From Platerodrilus igneus (lineage: Eukaryota; Arthropoda; Insecta; Coleoptera; Lycidae), in assembly GCA_036346225.1 (NCBI GenBank), contig JARFIW010001108.1:3370501-3434500 (forward strand): DNA of 64,000 bases. Reading direction: 5' to 3'. Shown piece by piece: positions 21,010-32,784 of the stretch (positions are counted from its first letter, which is position 1; each line of letters opens with the position of its first letter). The position numbers and the translations under genes are program-made. Below the pieces are notes generated by a model. That model ran no database searches. It saw nothing but the letters and a program-made list of their open reading frames with translations, and had not been told where the DNA came from.

Positions 21010-22980
21010 GCGATCAGAGGTAATAGAATACCATTCCGAAACATACAACACTCCTAACCTGAGGAAAATAAGACAAATTTTATAAGAACTAATTTTGTAA
21101 ATACGCATTTATATAGTAGCGCATTGTAGAAGCGCTCAGTATATTGGATTATAAAGGCATAAACCCGTGACTTAAAGGATTTCCATTCCTAGTCACGAAG
21201 AAATCGTATTTTTAGATGGGGATAAAGATATTTACAATATTCCGCATGCCTTAGGGTGTTGTAGCAATTTTTTTCTTCAGCCCCACGTTGTTGGGCCAAT
21301 ATGGCAGTTTTGATTTTTAATTTGAAGCCCAGAATGCGGTGCCAATGTTGTAAAATTATTTTTATATACATGGTGTACGTAATTGATTACTCATTCCGAG
21401 TTCCAAGGCGTTGGGAGTTAGTGTAACAATATTAATTTTTTTAAAATAACACGTTGTGTGATATTGCTCCTAGGGAGAAGATCGAACAATAATTCCGAAT
21501 TTAAAGGTATTAGAACCTTTTACGCGTGCTAGCTGGAACTACAAAAACTTATTGCACCGGCGGCTAGCTTAGCTACTAACGCATGGGAGATCATGAAAAG
21601 GACAGGGTTGACATATTCTTTGCAAAGTGGAGAACTAAGTGAAGTGAAGTTGAACGTCTCTGCATCTAGCAAAAAATGGCATTTTAGAGTAGATACAGAA
21701 ACCCTATCTGAGTGGATCATTTAAAATTTTTAATTTACTCTTTCTAGAAAATGAAACATATTAAAATCAGCAGGTATATACTGTATTACAAATAACTTTT
21801 ATCCAATAAAGAAAATTTTAATAAATTTACATGTGTTAGTGATATCTAAAGATTATTAGTCAAATAAGATTTTTTCTTATGATTTATATGAGCCTCAGAT
21901 TTGATAATTACGTACAAACTTAAGCAAAACTGTAATTCAAATTATTTTGCAATTGTTATTATTGAAAATTCCAAACATACTAAACTTAGAGCAAATATTA
22001 CTTTCAAGAAAAAATATACTCTAAGTAAAAAATTAAATAGTCAACATCAGATTATCATTTGTGACAGTGGGGTGCCGGGTCTTACAGACCGGAATGATTA
22101 AAATTTTTCTTGGCGGTTCGTTGTGAAAAAGAGGATTGCAAGAATAATTAACAGATTATGTTGAGTTCCAGCAACAATCACTCACGATTAACCACTGTCT
22201 GCTGGCGGCTACCTTTAGACTGATTAGGCACAGGTTCCAGCTGGGTATCAAAAGGCGATGGCCCCAGGCTGATCTAGTACGTGATAGATTCGCTCGAGGA
22301 TGCTCAAAAATGTTGATCGGTTAGAGGGTACATGTGGACTAGCAAGTGGCTTCCAACTTTACTGCTTATTGTGTGGTTGTTGATTAATTGTTGTTAGCAT
22401 TATAGGGTGTTTTCGGTTTTTGGTCCTATTGGGGGTTTGCGCATCAATAACTTTCCTACCTACTCCACTCGAAGACGGTGTAGAAGTGAGCGGATTTAGA
22501 AAATTACTTGCAAAGAGAGTTCAACCGGGAAAAGTCTTATCAGAACAAACGTTTAATGCCGACGTGCCGTGTGTATAAAACAAGTTGCAAATCATGAGGT
22601 ATTTCTTGAACAATATGATGTTTACACGGATTTTTGGAGGATTAAAATGCTATTTATAACTTTATAAACCAGGTTTTAAAACAGTTGAATTGTTTTCTAC
22701 CTAATTTTTAGTACAAAATGTTGAACTTATCCGTGCAATTGTACCAAATTGGAAAATATTAACTGGGATGTAGTTTTCCATATGGGACCAAGGACTTATT
22801 GAAAATTGAGAATCTACCTAATCTTGCCTTTATACTTCTAAGTTGTTTCAAATGCTCGGGACTCAACCCCCGGTAATGTACGATCATGATGTAATAAATT
22901 ACTCGCACAGCATTTTGACGAAAAAATACGTGATTATATAATTACACACGATGAGCTTGCGGTTGAAAAACTAATTAAGT
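21007..22980. other. Gene-free stretch with family A fragments
   Basis: No credible gene. 21390-21620 resembles parts of family A copy 1 (ATTCCGAG array-like units and AACGCATGGGAGAT), so it is probably a rearranged fragment of that family. 21900-22980 shows nothing recognisable. Confidence 0.35.
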
Positions 22981-22990
22981 TTATTCAGCG

Positions 22991-24058
22991 GTACGAAGAC
23001 ATAAGGCGTCGCCGTGGATCAATGTAGTAAGCGTAAGACTACGGATCCCAAGGTCCTGGTTCAAATTCCGACACGGCCGACTGCTTGAAAAATGGTAGGT
23101 GAGCATTTTCACAAATATTACGCCCTCGTTCGGATGAGAGGTTAAATGGAGGTCCCGTGTGAGTGTTGTCACGCACGTTAAAATCCTACCTTGCCTGGAA
23201 CGGCAAGGGTTCGGCAAAATTCTAAATTTCCAGGCAACAAAAAACTCGCCTCCTGGCCAATGTAGTACCTTCGGGTGGAGCATTGGAAATGTAAATGAAC
23301 GGTACGAAGACATAAGGCGTCGCCATGGATCAATGTAGTAAGCGTAAGACTACGGATCCCAAGGTCCCGGGTTCAAATTCCAACACGGCCGACTGCTTGA
23401 AAAATGGCAGGTGAGCATTTTTCACAAATATTACGCCCTCGTTCGGATGAGAGGTTAAATGGAGGTCCTGTGTGTGAGTGTTGTCACGCACGTTAAAGAT
23501 CCCTACCTTGCCTGGAACGGCAGGGATTCGGCAAAATTCTAAATTTTCAGGCAACAAAAAACTCGCCTCCTGGCCAATGTAGTACCTTCGGGTGGAGCAC
23601 TGGAAATGTAAATAAACGGTACGAAAACATAGGGCAGCTCCGTAGCGCAGTGGTGTGTGTGTGACTACTAGGCCCAAGGTCCCGGGTTCGAATCCCAACA
23701 CGGTCCGCTTGAAAAATGTTAGGCGAGCACTTTTTACAAAAATACACCCCCGTTCGGATGAGAGGTAAAATGGAGGTCCCGTGTGTGAGTGTTGTCACGT
23801 ACGTTAAAGATCTCTACCTTGCTTGGAACAGCAAGGGTTCGGCAAAATTCAAAATTTTCCAGGTAACAAAAAACTCGCTTCCTGGCCTATGTAGTACCTT
23901 CGGGTGAAACATTGGAAAACCACATATAAGATACGAAGACATAAAGGCGGCTCCGTGGTGTATTTGGTATACGTGTGACTACTATGCCCAAGGTCCCGGG
24001 TTCAAATCCTGACACGGTCCTCTTAAAAAATTTTGGGCGAGCATTTTTCACAAAAATA
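22991..24058 (+). repeat. Tandem array of tRNA-derived SINE units
   Basis: Three full units (22991-23301, 23302-23618, 23619-23929) and a truncated fourth (23930-24058), each beginning GTACGAARACATA or a close variant. Each has a tRNA-like head, a shared body with GTTCGGATGAGAGG, TTGTCACGYACGTTAAA and TCGCYTCCTGGCC, and an end near GGAAATGTAAAT. Units 1 and 2 are most alike; unit 3 keeps the best Pol III promoter boxes. Head-to-tail arrangement is unusual for SINEs, which normally insert singly, so unequal exchange or insertion into a SINE tail is likely. Confidence 0.85.
23643..23695 (+). promoter_or_regulatory. RNA polymerase III A and B boxes in SINE unit 3
   Basis: A box TAGCGCAGTGG (23643-23653) and B box GGTTCGAATCC (23685-23695) both match the tRNA-type internal promoter consensus and are 31 bases apart, as in tRNA genes. 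In units 1 and 2 the A box is altered. Confidence 0.75.
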
Positions 24059-24060
24059 TG

Positions 24061-25500
24061 GAACCATAAGTTTTGGTGTACGTACAGAATTAAAGGTTAA
24101 TATTTTAAAGTCCCTGTACAAAATTACAACTACGTGATTTTAAAACTTTGGCTAACGAAATCCATAAAAAAAGCTTATTGCCTATGTAATTTTTGGAGCG
24201 TCTGAGCAATGCATAAAGTAAGCAACTCGAAGTAAAACCCAACCGGCTGAATTATAGCGCAGTGTAACGCCTCTGGTATGGCCGAATAACAAGATAGCAG
24301 GCGGTCAACTAATAACAGCACGTGAGACGACTTGTCTATATAATGTGTCAAAACTGATAACAAACACTCATTCCATAAACGAAGCACGAACTGTACCAGT
24401 CGTAACAAAAGTAATACGTAGATTTCAACTTAGTGAAGTTAAATTAAAAATTATAAGTAAAAGTCACATTAATTAAAATTTCAAGTGAAGAAGACAGTAT
24501 AAATGCGCGCTTAAACATACGAGTGTACAAAAATCTGCCGTTGGCTTAAAACGTAAGTCTAAAATTAATTAATAATAAACGAAATCTTTATAATTCCTTA
24601 TTTAGGGCTGCAAGTAAGTACGGAAGTAAAACTCAAACCAATACTTCAATGCTCCAATCAAGTACGGAAGTATAACTCAAAACAATACTTCAATACTGAT
24701 ACTTCAATACCTGCAAGTACTAAATATAATAAATGGGAAAACTCTAAATTAAGACATTGAGTTTTCAAGTAAAGCTATAAGCAATACGTTCATTCGAAGC
24801 CACTCGTTAAGCTGCAGAAAAATAGTTCAAAACATTGGGGTGCACGCAGAGCTACAGGTCAACAACCACTAAATTAACAACTCATTTGAAACAGGAAACT
24901 GCCATGGAAATCAATCGGAAAAATACCAGGTTAGAATTAAATTTGCAATTTACAGCATAAGTTTTATTTTGAATATTTGAAACTTACATGTACTAAGATA
25001 TTTTGTGTAAAGGGTCATCAAAAATTTGGTGATACGTAGAAAATACGTTAAAAGAAAGGGAAATGTTTATTAAACGTTCAGCAAAACTTTCAATATAATA
25101 CATAATTTTTTTTGCTGGCTTTAATTGCTTAAAAGGGGTTATAAGTTATGGTAATGAACAAATTCAATATTTATTTTGATTTTGATTCAAAAGTTCTTAA
25201 ATAGCCCATGATAGTACGAAGATCATACAGTTGGAAATTGTACATATTTCTTAGGCTATTATACAAATTTTGACGAATTTCGTTTATCCTATTCAGGTAT
25301 ATGAAGTATTAGAGTAAGGGGGTGTAAATATTCTTTGTTATCATATCGTCGTTCACTCTGTGCAAGGCATAACTGAGGTAGTCGGGACATCAATTTTATC
25401 GAGTTGTTTTTAAAATTATTTTAGATATTTTAGAGGCACAGAGACAAAGCGATCAGCAGGTAATTCATTGTAAAAAAAATTAGGCGGCGAAATCGTAGCA
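24061..25500 (+). mobile_element. Family A LTR-like repeat, forward copy 3 (left-truncated)
   Basis: It lacks the standard left edge, apparently truncated at the SINE array. Landmarks in order: TATATAA (24337-24343), anchor GGCTTAAAACGTAAGTCT (about 24543), variable array (24605-24725), donor-like CCAG|GTTAG at 24929/24930, and right edge GGCGGCGAAATCGTAGCA ending at 25500. A reverse family A copy follows at once, making a tail-to-tail pair. Confidence 0.6.
24605..24725 (+). repeat. Copy-specific array in family A copy 3
   Basis: Two imperfect units of about 54 bp built from AAGTACGGAAGTA-AACTCAA plus CAATACTTCAATGCT-like sequence, then shorter ATACTTCAATAC repeats. The sequence is unrelated to the arrays in the other copies. 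Confidence 0.65.
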
Positions 25501-25507
25501 ACATATA

Positions 25508-27832
25508 TTTTTACGATGTCCGTTGCTGGTCGTCAGTCAATAATACAAAAAGGCCCACTTTGGACGTCATTAAAACTACGATGTCCGTTGCAGGGCGTCA
25601 CTCAATAATACAAAAGCCCCACTTTCTGGGTGACATTAATTCTACTGTTTCTACCTGCATGAAGATATCTGCTTAAATACCTCTGCTTATGAAGTTTGCC
25701 ACGTCTACTCAGCTGCTTTTTAAAATAAATTTAACTACTAAAAAAAATGCTGTTCCGGTAAATCGCCTATTTTTATTAACATATCAGGAAAATGTACACG
25801 CCAAAAGCAAAATTAAACTCCCCTTTCACACATTAATTACATATTCTATACACCCCCACCCCCCCATATTTCCTTAACAATATATTTCGATATCAAAATT
25901 GATTTCAGATAAATTTTTCCAATTAATTCAATCAGAAAAAGTAATAGGGCTTTACCACATTTCTTACTTTAACTCTGGTTCCTTACGAGCTCATAGTAAA
26001 CCTTAATCTTTCGTGCTAATTTTTGTACATGGATAATCAAAAAGACCCTTTTACATTGTACATAAATCAAATAATATAAATCACTCTTTATCATAAATTC
26101 CCACATAACATACGGTAAACATAATTCAAATTAAATTGTTCAATCAGAAATCTTTTCCTGTTTGTCCTTTTAAGTTCATAAAATTATACACCTCAATGCA
26201 TTAAGTCATTAAAAACCTGTTTACACACATATGCAATGAAATAGCATTAGTTACCTGGATTCCATAACTGCACACGAGCCTGCCATCATTCCATGAATGA
26301 CCGCGGCATTCAGGAACACCCCAATCTGGAATGCAATCACCTCAACTGCAAGGCTGCAACAATTTCACCAAAACGTCATCTCGTTCACCAATTTGATAGG
26401 GTTTCCAAACTCCCAAACCTCTTCTATTAATACCATAATTTTGTTGGTAAACCACCAAACCGACCAAACACTGACATCTACTCCTTTTCAAAGTGCATAC
26501 TTTTTCACACTTAGTGCAAATTAAAAGCAAACTGTTTTTACTTACATCAAATTAAACTTCTATGCAAAACGTAAACGCATTTCTGGCATTAGAGTCGTCA
26601 GCTTGTCGAGATATAATTGCAGTAAACTAGTTGAAACTAAGCTAGCGATGTACTCTTGTTAAAAACTCAGAGAGTAAGAGCTCCACATCAAGCTCTTGGG
26701 GCTTATATGTTAGTCCCTCGCCTTTAAAAGCCTGCCACAATTCCTAAAACTTTCAACAATACAAACATGTATACGCAACAATTCTTCGTAAAAATTTTCA
26801 ACGGCCACTCGTTTCCACAACCACCTTTTTAATGTACGTTCAAAATTCTCGTATTTCATTTAACAGACACTCATTTCTTTAAAAATCACTTAAAGCTAAC
26901 AAACACTCGCACGTTGCTAAATGATTTCCTCGTATTCTGACACCCTATCTTAAACTAACCTTGCGCAAACCCCAATCAACGAATGCTATGGTTTTAAACT
27001 ACGCCCCTGAATATAATACGTTTTATGCCTATCTCACTCCAATATACGCGCTAAAATCACCTACTTTGTTTTTGATGTCTGTGGTATAACTATCAACTGC
27101 TATTCACTCCACTCACCTTGTATTCACTCAAATTAACGAACGTTTAACACGTGTTATATCCATCTCACTTCTACACATGCTATCAAATAACCCCTCTTTG
27201 TTTCTTTGTTGGCAAGCTTTATTCGCAACGGTAAAAAGTTACCCCTACAACTTAAGTTCTAGGTCATTTTAAGAGGCTATAAATTTATTCTAATTGAGAT
27301 TGGAACTAACAACTACCTAAAGTTTCTGTTGTTTGTGCAACGTTTTACCCTATTAAATTCCCGGAAAAATACGACGGTTACATCTGTTTATAGTTTAATA
27401 ATACTTGGAAGGTTTATTCAAAACACTTTCAAACGTTTTTACTTAATAATCTAACTGCACTTTGCTTGTAAACTAAACGGTTTTAAATCTTAGAAATGAA
27501 GCTATAGCTTTTCAGAAATTATTCCTCTAATTCACACTTATTAAAATATGTTTATGACATGACCTTTTAAATGGTATCTTACACACGGAATGTTTCTAAT
27601 ATGACCCACGCTATATTCTATGAGTATTTATATCTGCAGAGTTATGAAAATTAACTTCTAGCTTACTGAAATTTTTTAGTAAAAATTATTAATTTCTAAA
27701 CTAATGATTTGAAAAGCGTTTCAAAATTGTTAGTTGTTCTTTCACATACCGAATCACGAAATGAATTACCAATTGACAAATAATAATGCCCTTTTAACCC
27801 CTAAATATCACAGTACATATATAAATAAATAG

Positions 27833-27834
<2 letters not shown>
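25508..27834 (-). mobile_element. Family A LTR-like repeat, reverse copy 5
   Basis: Reverse orientation. Its right-hand edge reads, on the reverse strand, CTGTGATATTTAGGGGTTAA beside a (TA)n tract. Reverse-strand landmarks are CATATAAG near 26702-26709 and a splice donor CCAG|GTAA at about 26254. At 25514-25645 a 66-bp unit is duplicated in tandem (ACGATGTCCGTTGC, ending ACATTA), corresponding to the PBS-like blocks seen at 49.3 kb. The short reverse open frame at 26342-26530 is probably leader sequence, not a gene. Confidence 0.6.
25514..25645. repeat. Tandem duplication of a 66-bp unit
   Basis: ACGATGTCCGTTGCTGGTCG and ACGATGTCCGTTGCAGGGCG start two adjacent units that both continue with CAATAATACAAAA and a GCCCACTTT-type segment. 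They lie at the inner edge of reverse family A copy 5. Confidence 0.8.

Positions 27835-27874
<40 letters not shown>
27835..27874. repeat. (TA)n microsatellite at a gag/family A junction
   Basis: A perfect TA tract of about 40 bp between reverse family A copy 5 and a reverse gypsy gag fragment. The same junction, in forward orientation, occurs at 35658-35690. Confidence 0.9.
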
Positions 27875-27876
<2 letters not shown>

Positions 27877-28292
27877 CTACAGATTCTCCTTTACGTTGGA
27901 GGCGCGACCTAATTTTTTCCCAAGCTTCGTCCTCTGAGTGTGAAAGAATTCCAGTTGGTTACAGAACTTCTAATACAACGATACCACTCTAGACCGTTAC
28001 CTGTTAAAAATTCCACGGAAGCATTAAATCAATCTTCTTCAGACACTTTCCGCGACTGTGCCAACTCAAATACTCTGTCCAAGAATTGATGAACCTGTAC
28101 TGGATCTCCAGAAAATTTTACGGACCACAAAATAGGAGGAACTAGACATGGCATAGTGTCAATAGGGGCACTCACGGTACCTGGGATGGCTTCTCATAGA
28201 CAATTCACCGTATCCACTTACACCTTCATTCTTCTTAAGCTTTTCGTGCAGCTCTGCCTTTATGGTAAGGATAGTTGCCAACGATTCATATA
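27875..28292 (-). pseudogene. Reverse copy of a gypsy gag fragment
   Basis: On the reverse strand this matches the forward gag at about 35205-35655 base for base over most of its length (for example GTACTGGATCTCCAG-type segments and the end next to GTAGTCATATATA). It contains the same stop and frameshift pattern in part, plus its own changes. It starts at a TA-rich tract near 28292 and ends in (TA)n beside family A copy 5, the same partner as in the forward locus. Confidence 0.85.
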
Positions 28293-28315
28293 AATATATA
28301 TATATATATATATAT
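28293..28315. repeat. Short (TA)n tract
   Basis: About 22 bp of TA at the outer edge of the reverse gag fragment, marking the truncation point of that fragment. Confidence 0.8.
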
Positions 28316-29608
28316 GTTTCCGATTACTTAATAGTTCCGAATGGCGTTTTTAATACCAGCAGCAGTTGCGAGAACTGGATAATGAAGAGGTAAGAAATAT
28401 ACAACGCAATGGGTTTTAATTATTAAATTAAATATTTTTTTTAATTATTCTTACATCGGCAGTTGCTGCTGAATATTTCTGCATTTAATTGTATATTTCA
28501 TGATTATAAATGTTATTTGCATTTGAAACACAATGATAACGTAAACTTAGAGTAAAATAAAAAGAAGTTGGAAAAAATTGCAAACAGCGCCTTATATATA
28601 ATACACAAATGCGTACCCAACTTTCCCCAACGTAACTGGATGAAGACAAATAACGCTAAAAGTGCTTAGTTTTATAGTCCAATACCCATGTGTTAAATGT
28701 ATCCACCCATTAATTTTTGATTGTTTCTGACAGTCATTTTTAAGTTGAAACGTTTCTCATGTCACTGTAAAGTCATACATGACTGTTAGAGAAACTGCTG
28801 CTCACTTTTTGTCACTTAGTTTCTGAGTGCGGAAAACGATTTAATATAAATTCTTCAGCTTAATTCCCTTGAAAGGCACGGCTTTCTTTATAAATGGAAT
28901 ACGGTTGCAAAATTCAACAACGCCAGGAAGTGGCACTAGAGGTATAAAGTATCGATCCCCAAAGTCATTTAAAATACATGTACCATCAAGTACACTGAAC
29001 TCGTTTTAACGGTACATTAAATTGGAGCAAGATAAACGTTTAATACCATTAATCCAGACGAGGCGTATATACGCATTCAACATTGTACAGTCTATATTTT
29101 CCTTTAATGAGATTGCCTTTTACCGTAACGCTTATAAAAGCTTTTTCTCTTAACTTTAAGGAGCCGTAAACATACGACCCTATATAAACATAGAATTTAT
29201 TGCGTATAAAATTCGTATATGCCCCACCTTGTGTGTAATTTATGAATTTTTAAAAAGGACTTTACCGGTCCCCGTTAATTAAATAGCTTTGCATACTAAG
29301 AATAGAAATCTGTGCTTATAAAAAAATAGCACCGTTATTTTTGTGGTTAACATGAGTAGAGGAGTACAGGCATCCGAGGACAGCGCAACGGCGACAGCAC
29401 CACTAATCGTTTTTAATATGCTTCTTATTAATAGCCCATTAGCACTAATCGTTTTTAATGGGAAAACTCATTAACGATAGTGCCATTTCTTCCTACGCCA
29501 CATCTGTTATCCGCGATTTTTCTTACGTCAAGCCGCAATTTTTATCTTTTAAGCTTTTTTTTACACCTAATTCACCCTGTATATGTGATACACTTCCATT
29601 CTTCCATC

Positions 29609-29610
<2 letters not shown>
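28316..29610. other. Gene-free AT-rich stretch
   Basis: No gene recognised. A donor-like GAGGTAAGAA occurs near 28387 and TGACTGTTAGAGAAACTG-type sequence near 28775, without a reading frame of note. The open frames that cross 29610 encode microsatellite only. Confidence 0.3.

Positions 29611-29651
<41 letters not shown>
29611..29651. repeat. (TA)n microsatellite
   Basis: About 40 bp of perfect TA, directly at the inner edge of reverse family A copy 6. Confidence 0.9.
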
Positions 29652-29652
<1 letters not shown>

Positions 29653-31350
29653 CCGTGTCTTCTCGTTGTACGGGTTCCAAAATTCGTGCCCCACACTTTG
29701 GGCGTCATAATATACTTGCTGAAAATTAAAAAAAACTCCATAATTTTAACCTAAATAAATTTTTGAGTCCAAGCTTTGATTACGTAGCGTTTTAGTTGAG
29801 TACCTTCTGAAGGTGCATTCCAAACTGACACTCCACGGCTAGCTCTGCTCACTGCTTCTTCAGAGATACTCACCACAGTTACTCATTCTCTCAGCAACCT
29901 TTATAATTAATAAAAAAATAAAGAATAATTTCACAAAAACATACAACTCTTTAATTCTGACAACATAAATAATACATTCACACTATTTCAATATTTACAA
30001 TATTTATACAAGTTAAACATTTCATACCCCTTACTTGGTAATAAAATCATCAACCTAATATCCCCGCGATTTTATGCTCCTCTATATTTCATTGTTTTAT
30101 TTTAAAGTAGATGGGCCAATCTCAGAACCTTAATTTATTTTCTCCTGGTCTATGGTGAGCTCAGTATAAACTTTTTACATGCGTGCACAAATTTTTGCAC
30201 TTAAAATTAAACAAAAGACCCGTTTACCTCTTACATCTGTGAAACATTATACAAGCATTTACACCCTCAGATCTATAATAAAAAAATTGTTCTTTACCTA
30301 TGTCAATAAAATTAATTTTCGGTTCATAAAAATTTTCACCAAATAAAACTCAAATCACTAATAGTTTAATTAAATCAGCACCAGCACAACAGTTTCAACA
30401 AAAAAATTCGTTACCTGGAGAATGTTTTTCTTCTTCCAGATCACCGCCTCTGTGGATGCGTTCCAAAATGACTGCACGTACCTGGATCACTCCATGTTGC
30501 TGTCTTCCATTGTGAATAGTAATTCCATCTCGAACTCGTTGTTCACCCAAATCCTCAACAATTCCTCTGGACTGCTGCTCCAGGTCCAAACATCACCTGT
30601 TCTTCCACTCAATGTGCAACAAGCACCCTCATTCAATTTGTAAATAATTCTCTACTTACAAGTCATCCTGCTTCAATTACTACAATGATTTACTACGGTT
30701 CATTCCGTTTAAACTAACTGGCACCTACTTGTGCATGAAAACACTTGTAAATTTTAAGTCCGACTGCAATAGTCATGTGGTTTGAAGCTAGAATGATTTT
30801 CTGTAGACTTGGAAAATAAGAGCGAGCGAATGCGGTTTCCAGCACCGCTTATATAACCACAGCCTCACTTGAATTGCCTCTATTTTTGTCGCCCATTCCT
30901 TGTACAATTGCCAACTGCCAAATTCCACAAAATACACCTGCACGTAAACACAACGGTCTTTTAAAACTCAGAAATCGGAACATAAACACTTCATTACCGC
31001 GAAAAACTGTCGAACGTTGCCAACCGTCCAAATATTCCTTGAAATTTGCACTCTTCTGTTCACCCCACACAAATACAATCACGCTTCTCGTGTGCGCGTT
31101 CATACAATTATCTCTCTTGCACCCTCATAATAACATCTCTCAGCTTTGTCTTCCTTTCCTACCTAAAGTGACTACGTTATTTCTGCCTTTCTGGTGTCTC
31201 TTTCTGTTCCGTGTTTTGTGTCTTGCTTGTAGCCCCTCTATTACTATATTGTTCCCGGTTATTTCTGCCTTCCTTTATGTGTTCCTTGAAAAATCGATAC
31301 CGCCTACAAACATGTTGCATTTTCGTCCCGCTTATTGCAAAGGTACAGTC
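29652..31350 (-). mobile_element. Family A LTR-like repeat, reverse copy 6
   Basis: Near the left edge, GTGCCCCACACTTTGGGCGTCATAAT-like sequence (29687-29712) corresponds to the PBS-like block of the other reverse copies. Reverse-strand landmarks are a CCAG|GTAAC donor at about 30414-30418 and TATATAA at 30849-30855. Upstream of the donor, 30395-30589 is an open reverse frame with a regular protein look (VEDLGEQRVRDGITIHNG), possibly a leader exon. The 5' boundary is not sharp. Confidence 0.5.
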
Positions 31351-32784
31351 TTAACAAAATTTTGAAGAGACCTGATGCGTGAATTAAGCTCGTAGTAACG
31401 ATTACGTGTTGTGTTCTTGGCGATCTACGTATAATAATATTTCTAATCTGATCATGAACCGTGCTTTAGATGTCGTATTTGGTAACCATTAAGGCAAAAA
31501 TTACATAAAAGCGTAAGGGTACCTTAGTCAGCCTTAAACATTCTATTTTTGGTAATAGAAGCCTATTGGTCGGTGAATTTCTTTCGGTCTCTATATAGCG
31601 TTTCGTTCCGCAGCTTGTTGTTCTAGTTGTGATGCGTCTTTTGTTAAAATTTGAAACGTGTGGTTATGTAATCGCTTGTTTGAACAGAAAACGCAATAAA
31701 TTACACAGAATTTACACATAAAAAATAAAATTTACGTTTCAAATTAAGAATTTAAATTAATTATTAACTTCTAGTTTAATGCATATTGTCAGGCTGTGTA
31801 CAAAGTGCGAAAATTATTAATCAATCAATGTTTTTCATGGGGTGCAGTTTGTCGCTGTATCCAAAACTGTTGTAACGGAGCTTGTTGCTATTTCCTGCAA
31901 CATAAACGGGAACAAGACAAAGCATGACTTAAAAATTAGTATAGGAAGTTAATAGGTAAACCTCCACTACATTTTATATGCACTACTGCACTCGTTCAGA
32001 ATGGATGGTTAAACCGAGAATGTTCTTGTGGCGGTACTTGTAACCATTTAAAAATCTACCGCCGCTTGTACAGTACGCGTCTTGATTGGTCGGAAAACGT
32101 AATGTCCGTTCCACAACCGTGAGAATTATGTTAACCACAAAATCACGCTATCCAAACTATTTCTAAGAAACCACAACGGTAAGTCCCACAAACCCATTTT
32201 CTTAACTCTGTATTACACAAATATCTGTAATATACCAAAATTAATTATACAAATATTCCTTAGAATTAATTACTGACTAAAAGGATTTGTAGAGTTTTTT
32301 TGACGTGTAACAGTTTTGATTTGTCAGTTAGTAGATTTCATTGAAACCTAATTTGAACTGTAAGAAGTACACCGCCGCTTTTTTTTGTAGCATGAGTTCG
32401 TCAAAGTCATACAGCTCTTTTAGAAAACAACGCTAGGTGACTTCTAGTTTGTGCTTTATTTGTCACCGTACATGCTATGAATTCTAATAACTGAGAAGGT
32501 GATAAGCCTATGCTAGATTACAAAATGGTTATGTTTTTATGAAGTTTTATAAATATTTGTATTTAATTTAATAAGGGTAAAACATCTTATATATTTTCTG
32601 TAAGCTTTTGGTAAACTACTTGTAGAAATTAATGACATTACAGTGCAATACGTTATTTAAAAGAATTTTAGTCACACGGTAAATAATTATGAATATTAAT
32701 AGATTAACCTCAATAATTTTAGGTTATGAAACGTAATACCTTTAATGGGTTTTTATTTGGCTTATTACTGTCTTTCTTAAGGTA
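31351..32784. other. Gene-free stretch with a reused promoter-like block
   Basis: No gene. 31562-31600 (ATTGGTCGGTGAATTTCTTT followed by CTATATAGCG) resembles 54826-54852, and 32040-32125 in reverse complement resembles 54636-54720, including a CCAAT box. The rest shows nothing recognisable. Confidence 0.4.

Noticed and set aside
22991..23100. Possible functional tRNA genes at SINE heads and in the foldback loop
   Set aside because: A and B boxes are present but acceptor and anticodon stems do not pair well and the sequence is repeated with SINE bodies, so they are tRNA-derived, not tRNA genes.
22981..23798. Reverse open frames of 80-120 codons within the SINE array
   Set aside because: They lie antisense to SINE units and repeat with them; no protein family resemblance.
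22991..24058. Regularly spaced repeats resembling a CRISPR array
   Set aside because: Units are over 300 bp, carry Pol III boxes and are eukaryotic SINE sequence.
29458..29754. Frames with YIYIYIYI runs across (TA)n tracts (also at 35411-35827 and 51468-51722)
   Set aside because: The tyrosine/isoleucine runs are translated microsatellite; flanking residues match repeats or a reverse gag fragment.
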